From an uncultured Prevotella sp. (GTDB taxonomy: Bacteria; Bacteroidota; Bacteroidia; Bacteroidales; Bacteroidaceae), in contig OMXK01000015.1 of assembly GCA_900314995.1 (NCBI GenBank), forward strand, positions 1 through 64,000: DNA of 64,000 bases, in the 5' to 3' direction. The translations under genes were made by a program, and so were the position numbers. Shown one piece after another: positions 42,735 to 51,308 of the stretch. Below the pieces are notes generated by a model. That model did not search any database and was not told the origin of the DNA. It was given only the letters and a program-made list of their open reading frames with translations. Numbering within the stretch: position 1 is the first letter of the stretch; every line of letters starts with the position of its first letter.

Positions 42735-43844
42735 ATGACGAAGATCATCCATGTGGACATGGATCAGTTCTTCGCAGCTGTAGAACAGCGCGACAATCCT
42801 GAACTGAGGGGTAAACCGATAGCGGTGGGACACGATGCCGAACGTGGTGTCGTGTCTACGGCTAGTTATGAGGCCCGGCGCTTCGGGGTGCATTCGGCAC
42901 AGTCTATTCAGGTGGCCAAACGCCTATGCCCACAGCTGATTATCGTGGAGCCGCACTTCCAGCGATACAAAGAAGTATCGGCACAGCTGCACGAAATCTT
43001 CCACGACTATACAGACCTGATAGAACCTATTTCACTCGATGAAGCCTTCCTTGACGTGACCGAGAATAAGCGGGGCATTGAATTGGGGGTGGATATTGCC
43101 AGAGAAATCAAACAACGCATCCGTGAGGCTACAGGATTGACAGCATCGGCAGGGGTGAGCTACTGCAAGTTTCTGGCGAAGATAGCCTCCGACTGGCGCA
43201 AGCCTGATGGCTTGACGGTGATTCATCCCGACAGGGCTTTGGACTTTATTGCCCAACTGAAAGTGGAGAAGATATGGGGCGTTGGTCAGAAAACGGCTGA
43301 TAAGATGCACCGCATGGGTATCTTTACGGGGTTGGATTTGAGAAACACGTCATTGAGCCGGCTAACGCAGGAGTTCGGCAAGATGGGGCAGGTGTTCTAT
43401 GATTTTTCGCGAGGCATCGATAATCGTCCTGTCATTTCCGAGTGGGAACGCAAGTCTGTCAGCTGCGAGCAGACTTTTGAGACGGATATCAGTGAGAATG
43501 CCGCTGTCACCATCCACCTCTACCACACGGTGCTGGAACTTGTGCGCCGTATCGAGAAAAATGACTTTGAAGGCCGCACTTTGACATTGAAGGTCAAATT
43601 TCTTGATTTCCAGCAGATTACCCGCAGCATCACCGTTGACCACATTCTGCGCTCAAAGGATGATATACTGCCATTGGCAAAGCAGCTGATGCAGAGTGTA
43701 GAGTTTAACAACCACCCAATCCGACTGTTAGGCCTAGGCGTGTCGAATCAGAAGAACACCACCCCAGAGGATGCGCCCCAGTGGATAGAGTTGGAACTGG
43801 AGTTTGAGCCTTGGCCAAACAGTAGTACAAATGTGACAATCTAA
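42735..43844 (+). CDS. dinB: DNA polymerase IV
   Basis: A 369-residue Y-family polymerase. IIHVDMDQFFAAVEQRDNPE holds the first catalytic Asp and the steric gate region, IEPISLDEAFLDVTE supplies the second catalytic acids, and GVSYCKFLAKIASDWRKPDG follows. The little-finger domain and C-terminal tail are complete. It performs translesion synthesis. It begins 32 nt after the J-domain gene. Confidence 0.95.
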   Translation: MTKIIHVDMDQFFAAVEQRDNPELRGKPIAVGHDAERGVVSTASYEARRFGVHSAQSIQVAKRLCPQLIIVEPHFQRYKEVSAQLHEIFHDYTDLIEPISLDEAFLDVTENKRGIELGVDIAREIKQRIREATGLTASAGVSYCKFLAKIASDWRKPDGLTVIHPDRALDFIAQLKVEKIWGVGQKTADKMHRMGIFTGLDLRNTSLSRLTQEFGKMGQVFYDFSRGIDNRPVISEWERKSVSCEQTFETDISENAAVTIHLYHTVLELVRRIEKNDFEGRTLTLKVKFLDFQQITRSITVDHILRSKDDILPLAKQLMQSVEFNNHPIRLLGLGVSNQKNTTPEDAPQWIELELEFEPWPNSSTNVTI

Positions 43845-43867
43845 TACTTACAATCTAATCTTGAATC

Positions 43868-44608
43868 TTATTTCTCCAAGAGGAATTGTTCGGCTCGCTG
43901 AAGGTCTTCGGGGGTGTCGATGCCGATGGTTTCCACGTCGGTGAGACCTACACGGATGCGATAGCCGTTCTGTAGCCAGCGGAGCTGTTCGAGGCTCTCG
44001 GCCTTTTCCAGACTGCTCTGGGGGAGGCGGGTAACCTCTGCGAGTACCTCACGACGATAGGCATAGATGCCCAGATGTTTCAGGAAAGGATATTGGCCGA
44101 ACCAGTCGTTTCGCTCTTTACCTCTTATATATGGTATGACGCTGCGGCTGAAGTAGAGGGCAAAGCCACGATTGTCAGTTACGATCTTTGGGGAATTGGG
44201 ATTCTCCACAGCCTCCATGCTCTCAAAGAGTTTTCCGAGTGTGCCGATCTGAGTCTCAGAGGCATCAAAAAGGTGCATGAGTGTCTCTACCTGTGAAGGT
44301 TGGATGAAGGGCTCGTCGCCCTGTACATTGATGATTACGTCGGCATCGGTGCCAATCTTCTCCACAGCTTCCTCAATGCGATCCGTACCGCTCTTATGAT
44401 CTTCACGCGTCATGACGGCCTTACCACCGAAGCCCTCGACACAGTCATAGATACGCTGGTCATCGGTGGCCACATACACCTCACTGAGCACGCTGCTGAC
44501 CTGCTCGTACACTCTCTGGATGACAGTCTTTCCGCCGAGAACTGCCAGCGGCTTGCCCGGGAAGCGAGTCGACGCATAACGGGCAGGGATAATCGCCATA
44601 AACTTCAT
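43868..44608 (-). CDS. kdsB: 3-deoxy-manno-octulosonate cytidylyltransferase
   Basis: A 246-residue enzyme starting MKFMAIIPARYASTRFPGKP, the nucleotide-binding motif, with INVQGDEPFI and HLGIYAYRREVL later. It makes CMP-KDO for lipid A-core. The -7 box TACCTTTG (44617-44624) ends 8 nt before the ATG, so the leader is only a few nucleotides long. Confidence 0.95.
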   Translation of the reverse strand: MKFMAIIPARYASTRFPGKPLAVLGGKTVIQRVYEQVSSVLSEVYVATDDQRIYDCVEGFGGKAVMTREDHKSGTDRIEEAVEKIGTDADVIINVQGDEPFIQPSQVETLMHLFDASETQIGTLGKLFESMEAVENPNSPKIVTDNRGFALYFSRSVIPYIRGKERNDWFGQYPFLKHLGIYAYRREVLAEVTRLPQSSLEKAESLEQLRWLQNGYRIRVGLTDVETIGIDTPEDLQRAEQFLLEK

Positions 44609-44675
44609 AACGGCTGCAAAGGTAACAAAAAATAGTGGAAAAAACCGTATTTTATCGTTAATTTATGTGCAAGAG

Positions 44676-44707
44676 TTTGGTGGTCTCGTTTTATTATAGT
44701 AAATTTG
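44676..44707 (+). promoter_or_regulatory. Promoter of the MORN-glgB operon
   Basis: TTTG (44676-44679), 20 nt, TAAATTTG (44700-44707), 28 nt before the ATG. Confidence 0.75.
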
Positions 44708-44735
44708 CAAAGCAATTATCAAAAAGGAAATAACA

Positions 44736-45851
44736 ATGAGATTATATATATACGCTATACTATTTACAATGATGTTCCCGCTGTCGGCTGGAGCACAGAA
44801 GATTACTCTTGGCTCGACAAAGACGAAAGACGGCGGCGAGTACAATGGTGAGATTGTCGCCGGTAAGCCTCATGGGAAAGGCAAGGTGGTCTATAAGAAC
44901 GGTAATACATACGAAGGCGAATACGAGAAGGGCCGCCGTCAGGGATATGGCATCTATACCTTTGCTGATGGTGAGAAGTATGAAGGCGAGTGGTTCCAGG
45001 ACCAGCAGCATGGTCATGGTATTTATTATTTCTCGAACAATAACCGTTACGATGGGCTGTGGTTCCGTGACTACCAGCATGGTCATGGCGTGATGTACTA
45101 TTACAATGGTGACAAGTACGACGGTGAATGGAGTCAGGACAAGCGTTCAGGAAAAGGCCTCTACCAGTTTTCCTCGGGAGCCTATTACAATGGTGAATGG
45201 GTGAACGACAAGAAGAATGGCAAGGGATTCTTCGACTGGGGTGACGGCTCCAGCTATGACGGCGAATGGAAGGACAACATGCGTTTTGGAAAGGGAACCT
45301 TCAAATATGCTGACGGAGACACATACGTGGGTCAGTGGCAGAACGACGAGATGCACGGACGAGGTATCTATCGTTTTCAGAATGGCGACATTTATGAGGG
45401 CAGCTATGATAAAGGTGTCCGTTCAGGTTCTGGTATCTTTAAATATGCCAATGGCGACAAATATACGGGTCAGTTCTTCGGCGGCGACAAGCAAGGACAG
45501 GGAACGTTTGTATGGAAAAACGGCGATTCGTATGTCGGGCAGTGGAAATCGGACAAGCAGCACGGCAAGGGCAAACTGACAAAGAAAAGCGGTGATACCG
45601 TGGAAGGCAATTTCCAGAACGGTCAGCCCCATGGTGAGTGCATCGTTCGTTATGCCGATGGCTCTAAATTCAAGGGTATTTACAAGAACGGAAAGCGCAA
45701 CGGTGCTGCTATCGAAGAGGATAAGGACGGTAAGCGTTTCGAAGGCTTTTATGTAGACGGAGTGCGAGACGGGAAATTCGTTGAGAAAGACCGTAATGGG
45801 AAGATCGTGGCTGAAGGGGTATACACCCGAGGCCACAGACAAGCGAAATAG
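44736..45851 (+). CDS. Exported MORN-repeat protein
   Basis: A 371-residue protein with a signal peptide (LYIYAILFTMMFPLSAGAQ), then about 15 MORN repeats of 23 residues, each with a Y/F-x-G-x-W/Y/F core (TYEGEYEKGRRQGYG, KYDGEWSQDKRSGKG, TYVGQWQNDEMHGRG), and a short basic tail. MORN repeats form a flat beta solenoid that binds lipids or partner proteins. The exported location suggests an envelope scaffold. It begins an operon with a YhcH-like gene and glgB; whether it relates to glycogen is unknown. Confidence 0.88.
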   Translation: MRLYIYAILFTMMFPLSAGAQKITLGSTKTKDGGEYNGEIVAGKPHGKGKVVYKNGNTYEGEYEKGRRQGYGIYTFADGEKYEGEWFQDQQHGHGIYYFSNNNRYDGLWFRDYQHGHGVMYYYNGDKYDGEWSQDKRSGKGLYQFSSGAYYNGEWVNDKKNGKGFFDWGDGSSYDGEWKDNMRFGKGTFKYADGDTYVGQWQNDEMHGRGIYRFQNGDIYEGSYDKGVRSGSGIFKYANGDKYTGQFFGGDKQGQGTFVWKNGDSYVGQWKSDKQHGKGKLTKKSGDTVEGNFQNGQPHGECIVRYADGSKFKGIYKNGKRNGAAIEEDKDGKRFEGFYVDGVRDGKFVEKDRNGKIVAEGVYTRGHRQAK

Positions 45852-45876
45852 GACAACTTAAAAATTATATCGGATT

Positions 45877-46326
45877 ATGATTATCGACAAACTGGAAAAT
45901 CTAGGCAAATACGTGTCGCTGAACCCGTTGTTTGCTGATGTGGTGGAATATCTGAAGACTCATGACCTCAATGTCATGGAGGCTGACAAGTATCCCATCA
46001 AGGACAAAGACCTGTTTTTGAATCTTACCACAGCTAAAGGACGAAGTAAGGAGGCAGCTGTATTAGAGACGCATATTGAAATGATCGATATCCAAATACC
46101 GCTATCCTGTGAAGAGACGTTTGGCTATACACCTTTAGAGGATTTGCCTCCGCTGGCGTACGATGCCGAGAAAGACATCACCAAATACGGTGATCTGCTT
46201 TCGCAGACCTATCTGACACTGAAGCCAGGCCAGATGGCCATCTTCTTCCCTCAGGATGGGCATGCCCCCTGTATTTCGGATAATGCAGAGATTAAGAAAG
46301 CAATATTTAAAGTGAAAGTTAAATAA
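45877..46326 (+). CDS. YhcH/YjgK/YiaL family protein
   Basis: A 149-residue cupin-like protein of the YhcH/YiaL family (DUF386). The motif KEAAVLETHIEMIDIQIPLS gives the conserved His and Glu; AIFFPQDGHAPCIS carries another metal or substrate His. These proteins act in sugar-acid or amino-sugar metabolism (YhcH with N-glycolylneuraminate is one example). Small, cytosolic, and located between the MORN gene and glgB; specific substrate unknown. Confidence 0.85.
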   Translation: MIIDKLENLGKYVSLNPLFADVVEYLKTHDLNVMEADKYPIKDKDLFLNLTTAKGRSKEAAVLETHIEMIDIQIPLSCEETFGYTPLEDLPPLAYDAEKDITKYGDLLSQTYLTLKPGQMAIFFPQDGHAPCISDNAEIKKAIFKVKVK

Positions 46327-46330
46327 GACT

Positions 46331-48460
46331 ATGGCAACTAAAAAAGAAACAACAAAGAAGCCTGCAGTCAAGAAGGCAGCAGCAAAGAAAACAACGACTG
46401 TCAAGAAGACCGTTGCTAAGAAGGTAGAGAAAAATCAGCAGCCAGAGGTACCCCAGCACATTGGCTTAGTTCAGAACGACCCTTGGCTGGAGCCGTTTGA
46501 AGGTGCCATCCGTGGCCGTCATGACCATGCTCTTTGGAAGCTGAATCAGTTGACGAATAATGGCAAGAAGACACTTTCGGACTTTGCTTCCGGTCATCTG
46601 TATTTCGGACTACATAAATTGCCTAAGGGCTGGGTGTTCCGTGAGTGGGCTCCTAATGCCACAGATATATACCTGATTGGTGATTTCAACAATTGGCAGG
46701 AAGATGAGAAGTACCGTTGCAAGCGTATTGAAGGTACAGGCAACTGGGAACTGAAACTCTCAGAGAAAGCCCTGAAGCACGGTGACCTTTACAAGATGAA
46801 GGTAAAGTGGAATGGTGGTGAAGGTGAACGTATCCCTGCCTGGTGTCGTCGGGTGGTGCAGGATGACAATACCAAGATATTCTCTGCTCAGGTATGGAAT
46901 CCCGAGAAGCCTTATGTGTTCTCGAAGAAGACCTTTAAGCCTAAGAAGAATCCACTGCTGATCTACGAGTGCCATGTGGGTATGGGACAGGATGCCGAGA
47001 AGGTGGGCACCTATACCGAGTTCAAGGACAATGTGCTGCCGCGTATCATTAAGGACGGCTACAACTGTATCCAGGTGATGGCTATTCAGGAGCATCCTTA
47101 CTACGGATCTTTCGGCTATCATGTATCTAGTTTCTTTGCTCCGAGTTCTCGTTTCGGTACGCCAGAGGAGCTGAAGGAATTGATTGACACAGCCCATAAG
47201 CATGGCATAGCCGTGATTATGGATATTGTACACTCTCATGCTGTAAAGAACGAGGTGGAGGGTCTTGGCAACCTTGCCGGTGATCCTAACCAGTTCTTCT
47301 ATCCTGGAGATCGTCATGAGCATCCGGCATGGGACTCTCTGTGCTTTGACTATGGTAAGGATGACGTGCTTCATTTCCTTCTGTCGAACTGTAAGTACTG
47401 GTTAGAGGAGTTCAAGTTCGATGGTTTCCGCTTTGACGGTGTAACATCCATGCTTTACTATTCTCACGGACTGGGCGAGGCCTTCGGTGGCTATGGAGAC
47501 TACTTCAACGGACACGAGGATGATAATGCCATCTGCTATCTGACGCTGGCCAATAAGCTGATCCACGAGGTGAACCCTGAGGCTATCACGATTGCCGAGG
47601 AGGTATCAGGTATGCCTGGACTCGCTGCCAAGTTTGAGGATGGCGGTTACGGCTTTGACTACCGTATGGCGATGAATATCCCTGACTACTGGATTAAGAC
47701 TATTAAAGAGGTACGCGATGAGGATATCAATGTCTGCTCGATTTTCTGGGAGGTTAAGAACCGTCGTCCTGACGAGAAGACCATTTCGTATTGTGAGAGC
47801 CATGATCAGGCACTCGTGGGCGACAAGACCATTATCTTCCGTTTAATTGATGCTGACATGTATTGGCACTTTGCCAAGAAGGATGTCAACGATATTGCCC
47901 AGCGTGGTATCGCCCTGCATAAGATGATCCGTCTCGTGACCTGTGCTGCCATTAATGGCGGTTATCTGAACTTCATGGGTAACGAGTTCGGACATCCGGA
48001 GTGGATTGACTTCCCACGTGAGGGTAACGGCTGGTCGTATAAGTATGCCCGTCGTCAGTGGAGCCTTGTCGACAACAAGGATCTCTGCTATCACTGGCTG
48101 GGCGACTTCGACCGCGAAATGCTGAAGACAATCAAGAGCGTCCGTAATTTCCAGGATACGCCTGTGGTTGAGATCTGGCATGACGATGGCGATCAGGTAC
48201 TGTGCTTCATGCGTGGTGACCTCGTGTTTGTCTTCAACTTCTCACCGACGCGTTCTTATACCGATTATGGCTTCCTCGTTCCGACAGGTTCCTATGAGGT
48301 TGTGTTGAATACGGACTCTCCCGACTTCGGTGGCAATGGCTTCGCTGATGACACGATTACGCACTTCACCAACTATGATCCACTCTACGTGAAGGATCAT
48401 AAGGAGTGGCTCAAACTCTATATCCCAGCACGTTCTGCCGTTGTATTGAAGAAAGTATGA
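46331..48460 (+). CDS. glgB: 1,4-alpha-glucan branching enzyme with a lysine-rich N-terminal tail
   Basis: A 709-residue GH13 enzyme with CBM48 (PNATDIYLIGDFNNWQ) and catalytic segments DGFRFDGVTSMLYYSHG (nucleophile), AEEVSGMPG (acid/base) and SYCESHDQALVGDK. It makes alpha-1,6 branches in glycogen. Residues 1-35 are a low-complexity Lys/Ala/Thr tail (KKPAVKKAAAKKTTTVKKT), resembling histone H1-like or HU-like DNA-binding tails and not part of the normal enzyme. The start is supported by the 4-nt gap after the YhcH-like gene. Confidence 0.94.
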   Translation: MATKKETTKKPAVKKAAAKKTTTVKKTVAKKVEKNQQPEVPQHIGLVQNDPWLEPFEGAIRGRHDHALWKLNQLTNNGKKTLSDFASGHLYFGLHKLPKGWVFREWAPNATDIYLIGDFNNWQEDEKYRCKRIEGTGNWELKLSEKALKHGDLYKMKVKWNGGEGERIPAWCRRVVQDDNTKIFSAQVWNPEKPYVFSKKTFKPKKNPLLIYECHVGMGQDAEKVGTYTEFKDNVLPRIIKDGYNCIQVMAIQEHPYYGSFGYHVSSFFAPSSRFGTPEELKELIDTAHKHGIAVIMDIVHSHAVKNEVEGLGNLAGDPNQFFYPGDRHEHPAWDSLCFDYGKDDVLHFLLSNCKYWLEEFKFDGFRFDGVTSMLYYSHGLGEAFGGYGDYFNGHEDDNAICYLTLANKLIHEVNPEAITIAEEVSGMPGLAAKFEDGGYGFDYRMAMNIPDYWIKTIKEVRDEDINVCSIFWEVKNRRPDEKTISYCESHDQALVGDKTIIFRLIDADMYWHFAKKDVNDIAQRGIALHKMIRLVTCAAINGGYLNFMGNEFGHPEWIDFPREGNGWSYKYARRQWSLVDNKDLCYHWLGDFDREMLKTIKSVRNFQDTPVVEIWHDDGDQVLCFMRGDLVFVFNFSPTRSYTDYGFLVPTGSYEVVLNTDSPDFGGNGFADDTITHFTNYDPLYVKDHKEWLKLYIPARSAVVLKKV

Positions 48461-49602
48461 ACTATAATAATCCAGTAAGAAACAATAGCACCTTCACCAT
48501 CCGTGTGATGTGTGCTATTGTTTTTGTGGTGTTCTCGTTTGCATGGCTTGATTTCCAGGCAGACATGCTGGATCTGTCTCAGCACGTCTTGAGTGGTGGC
48601 GTAACGCGATATCATCGTTTCATCGGTTCGCTCGTCATTACATGTGCGCTCTTTCTGCTCCAGCTGTTTGTGTATTTCATTACCCGCCTGAAAAGACGTT
48701 TGCATGCACTCACTTATCTGCCTTCCATGCTGCTGATGTCGTTGTTGTCGGATGTCAGTCTGACTGTAGCTGACGAACCTCATTCGAGTGTGATGTGGTG
48801 GGCTCTGCCGATAATTGCCATCTGGCTGTTAGTCGTTTTCATTGCCATGAAAGCACAGCAGGTAGAGGATGACAGGTCGTATTCGCTCTTGTCGCGCCCC
48901 ATGTGGATCAACATGCTGGTCATGTGTCTGATGATGATGGGTGTGGCATGGTTGGGCAATACCAATGCCGTGTTCCATTATCGCATGAAAATGGAGGGGC
49001 TCTTGTCGGAGGGTGATTATACGTCGGCTTTGGAAGTGGGAAAGGAATCGCTGGAGAGCGATGAACATGTCCTCATGCTCCGAATGTATGCACTTGCACG
49101 TGCCAATAGTATGGGCGAACGTCTCTTCGAATATTCAGTCAAAGGCTCAGGCAGCCAGATCCTTCCCACCAACGGGGCATCAAAAATGCTGCTCTGTTCT
49201 GCTGATAGCATATACAAGTTTCTGGGGGCTCGTCCTGCTGTGCAGATGGCGCCGGAACGTTATCTGCAGATGTTGCTTCGAAGGGATTCGGTGCCCCGGA
49301 AGACTATTGGCGACTATCTGCTTTGCGGATACTTGATTGATAAGAATGTCGACCGTTTCGCCCAAGAGATAGGTAAGTTTTATACGGTTGACGAGCATCT
49401 GCCGAAACATTATCGTGAGGCGCTGACGATGTACACTCATCTTCGGTCTAATCCGGTTCTAGTCTACCATGTTCCCGTAGTGGAAGAAGATTATCGGAAC
49501 ATGTTGGATATGGAAAAGAAGTATGCCGGAAAAATGGAACGGAAAGAGAAACTGCGAGATCAATTCGCGGGAACTTACTGGTATTATTATAAATATGAAT
49601 AA
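48457..49602 (+). CDS. DUF6057-like membrane protein
   Basis: A 381-residue protein beginning MNYNNPVRNNSTFTIRVM. Five transmembrane helices lie in the first 175 residues, followed by a long soluble part with TPR-like helices (GDYTSALEVGKESLESDEHV, LMLRMYALARANSMGERLFE) and a Tyr-rich end (GTYWYYYKYE). It resembles DUF6057 proteins of unknown function. The ATG at 48457 overlaps the glgB stop (ATGA), so it is coupled to it. A terminator follows. Confidence 0.72.
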   Translation: MNYNNPVRNNSTFTIRVMCAIVFVVFSFAWLDFQADMLDLSQHVLSGGVTRYHRFIGSLVITCALFLLQLFVYFITRLKRRLHALTYLPSMLLMSLLSDVSLTVADEPHSSVMWWALPIIAIWLLVVFIAMKAQQVEDDRSYSLLSRPMWINMLVMCLMMMGVAWLGNTNAVFHYRMKMEGLLSEGDYTSALEVGKESLESDEHVLMLRMYALARANSMGERLFEYSVKGSGSQILPTNGASKMLLCSADSIYKFLGARPAVQMAPERYLQMLLRRDSVPRKTIGDYLLCGYLIDKNVDRFAQEIGKFYTVDEHLPKHYREALTMYTHLRSNPVLVYHVPVVEEDYRNMLDMEKKYAGKMERKEKLRDQFAGTYWYYYKYE

Positions 49603-49607
49603 AAAGA

Positions 49608-49631
49608 AAAGCTCTCCGATAAGAGAGCTTT
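49608..49631. terminator. Terminator between convergent genes
   Basis: 9-bp stem AAAGCTCTC / GAGAGCTTT with a 6-nt loop, then TCTTTTGTTTC on the plus strand. It closes the glgB operon and, read the other way, the acyl-CoA ligase pair. Confidence 0.65.
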
Positions 49632-49640
49632 CTTTTGTTT

Positions 49641-51302
49641 CTATTTGTAGAGATATCGCTTGATGGATTTCTTCGGGGTCTTCTCGAATTCTTCCTCGTG
49701 GATCTCTATCTCTGTGATTTTCTCATAGGCGGGAATCATTTCATTCAGACCGTTGCGGTTCTGCTCCATGATATTCTGAAGATCACTCTCCGAGAAGCCC
49801 AGATTCTTAGCTTCGTCCATGTCAGGATGAACCAGTGCCACCAGTTTGTTGTCTCTCTGCACAACGATACTCTCCACGACCATGGTCATCGAATTCAACT
49901 TATCCTCAATTTCCTCTGGATAGATGTTCTGTCCATTGGGTCCAAGGAGCATATTCTTGGAACGTCCGTTGATGAATACATTTCCGTCTCTGTCCATGGT
50001 ACCCAGATCACCGGAGTGATACCATCCGTCGCGATCGATGGTCTCGGCAGTAGCCTCAGGATTCTTATAGTATCCTAACATGACATTAGGACCTTTGGTG
50101 AGGATTTCGCCAGGGATGTGTTCTGGATCCGGAGATACAATCTTAACTTCCTGATGGAGTGCAGCACGTCCGCAAGAGCCGGGGGCAAAGGTATGCCAGT
50201 CAGCATAACAGATGATCGGTGCACATTCCGTGGCGCCATAGCCTACGGTATAGGGGAAATCAATCCGCTTGAGGAACTGTTCTACCTCCTGATTCAGGGC
50301 AGCACCGCCGATGATGACCTCGTACATCTCACCACCGAAGGCTTTCAGCACTTCCTGACAGATCATCTCACGAACTTTCTTTGAAATGACCGGCATCTGC
50401 AGCAGCAGACGCATGCGGTTGTTCTGTATCTTCGGGAATACCTTCTTACGGATAATCTTTTCGATAATCAGCGGAACGGCAATCACGATGACCGGCTTCA
50501 CCTCTTGCAGCGCCTGGGCAATAATGGCAGGCGAAGGCACACGGTTCAGATAGAACACATGGCAACCATAGAGGAACTCAAAGATAAACTCGAAAGCCAT
50601 TCCATACATGTGTGCCATCGGCAGCATGGAGATGACTCTGTCACCTGGCTTGATCTGTTTGCCGAGAACATAAACGGCGAAATCATAGTTAGACCAGAGT
50701 GCACGGTAGGGCAGCATCACACCTTTAGAGAATCCCGTGGTTCCAGAGGTGTAGTTGATGACAGCCAGCTCGTCAGGGCTTTCCTCCATATAATAGCTGA
50801 CATGCTCTTTGCGGAAATATTTCGGGAACTTCTTACCGTAGAGTTCATTCAGATGTTCACGGGCATAGGTCAGCTTGTCTGTGCGTGAAATCATCAATGA
50901 ATAGTCGGGATTGTTGATGATTCCCTCCAGACTGGGCATCGCTTGCGGATCGATGATCGTTGCCACATGGTCACCTACGAAAAGCAGCCGTGCTTCGGAG
51001 TGGTTCACTATGTTGTGGATCTGCTCGGCATTGAACTCATGGAGAATGGGTACAGCCACAGCCCCATAGGTCAGTGTGGCAATGAAAGCCACAGCCCATT
51101 GTGATGAGTTTCGGCCACAAAGGGCTATCTTGTCTCCTTTCTTAATGCCGCTATTCTCAAAGAGGATGTGGATTTTCTCTATTTTCCTGGCTACATCATG
51201 ATACTGCAGCGTCTGTCCCTTGAAATCAGTCAATGCATCGTGATCCCAATTGTTAATGATACTCTTCTGTATGAGAGCATTAAAACTAGGTATCTTTTCC
51301 AT
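49641..51302 (-). CDS. Long-chain acyl-CoA/AMP-binding ligase, copy A
   Basis: A 553-residue ANL-family enzyme. The AMP-binding motif INYTSGTTGFSKGVMLPY (about 185-202), ATE motif GYGATECAPIICY, and C-terminal EEFEKTPKKSIKRYLYK with the catalytic Lys are intact. It would activate fatty acids as acyl-AMP then acyl-CoA, or load an acyl carrier protein. It lies 6 nt after a closely similar paralogue, a tandem duplication; most of its length aligns residue for residue with copy B. Confidence 0.9.
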   Translation of the reverse strand: MEKIPSFNALIQKSIINNWDHDALTDFKGQTLQYHDVARKIEKIHILFENSGIKKGDKIALCGRNSSQWAVAFIATLTYGAVAVPILHEFNAEQIHNIVNHSEARLLFVGDHVATIIDPQAMPSLEGIINNPDYSLMISRTDKLTYAREHLNELYGKKFPKYFRKEHVSYYMEESPDELAVINYTSGTTGFSKGVMLPYRALWSNYDFAVYVLGKQIKPGDRVISMLPMAHMYGMAFEFIFEFLYGCHVFYLNRVPSPAIIAQALQEVKPVIVIAVPLIIEKIIRKKVFPKIQNNRMRLLLQMPVISKKVREMICQEVLKAFGGEMYEVIIGGAALNQEVEQFLKRIDFPYTVGYGATECAPIICYADWHTFAPGSCGRAALHQEVKIVSPDPEHIPGEILTKGPNVMLGYYKNPEATAETIDRDGWYHSGDLGTMDRDGNVFINGRSKNMLLGPNGQNIYPEEIEDKLNSMTMVVESIVVQRDNKLVALVHPDMDEAKNLGFSESDLQNIMEQNRNGLNEMIPAYEKITEIEIHEEEFEKTPKKSIKRYLYK

Positions 51303-51308
51303 AAGCGA

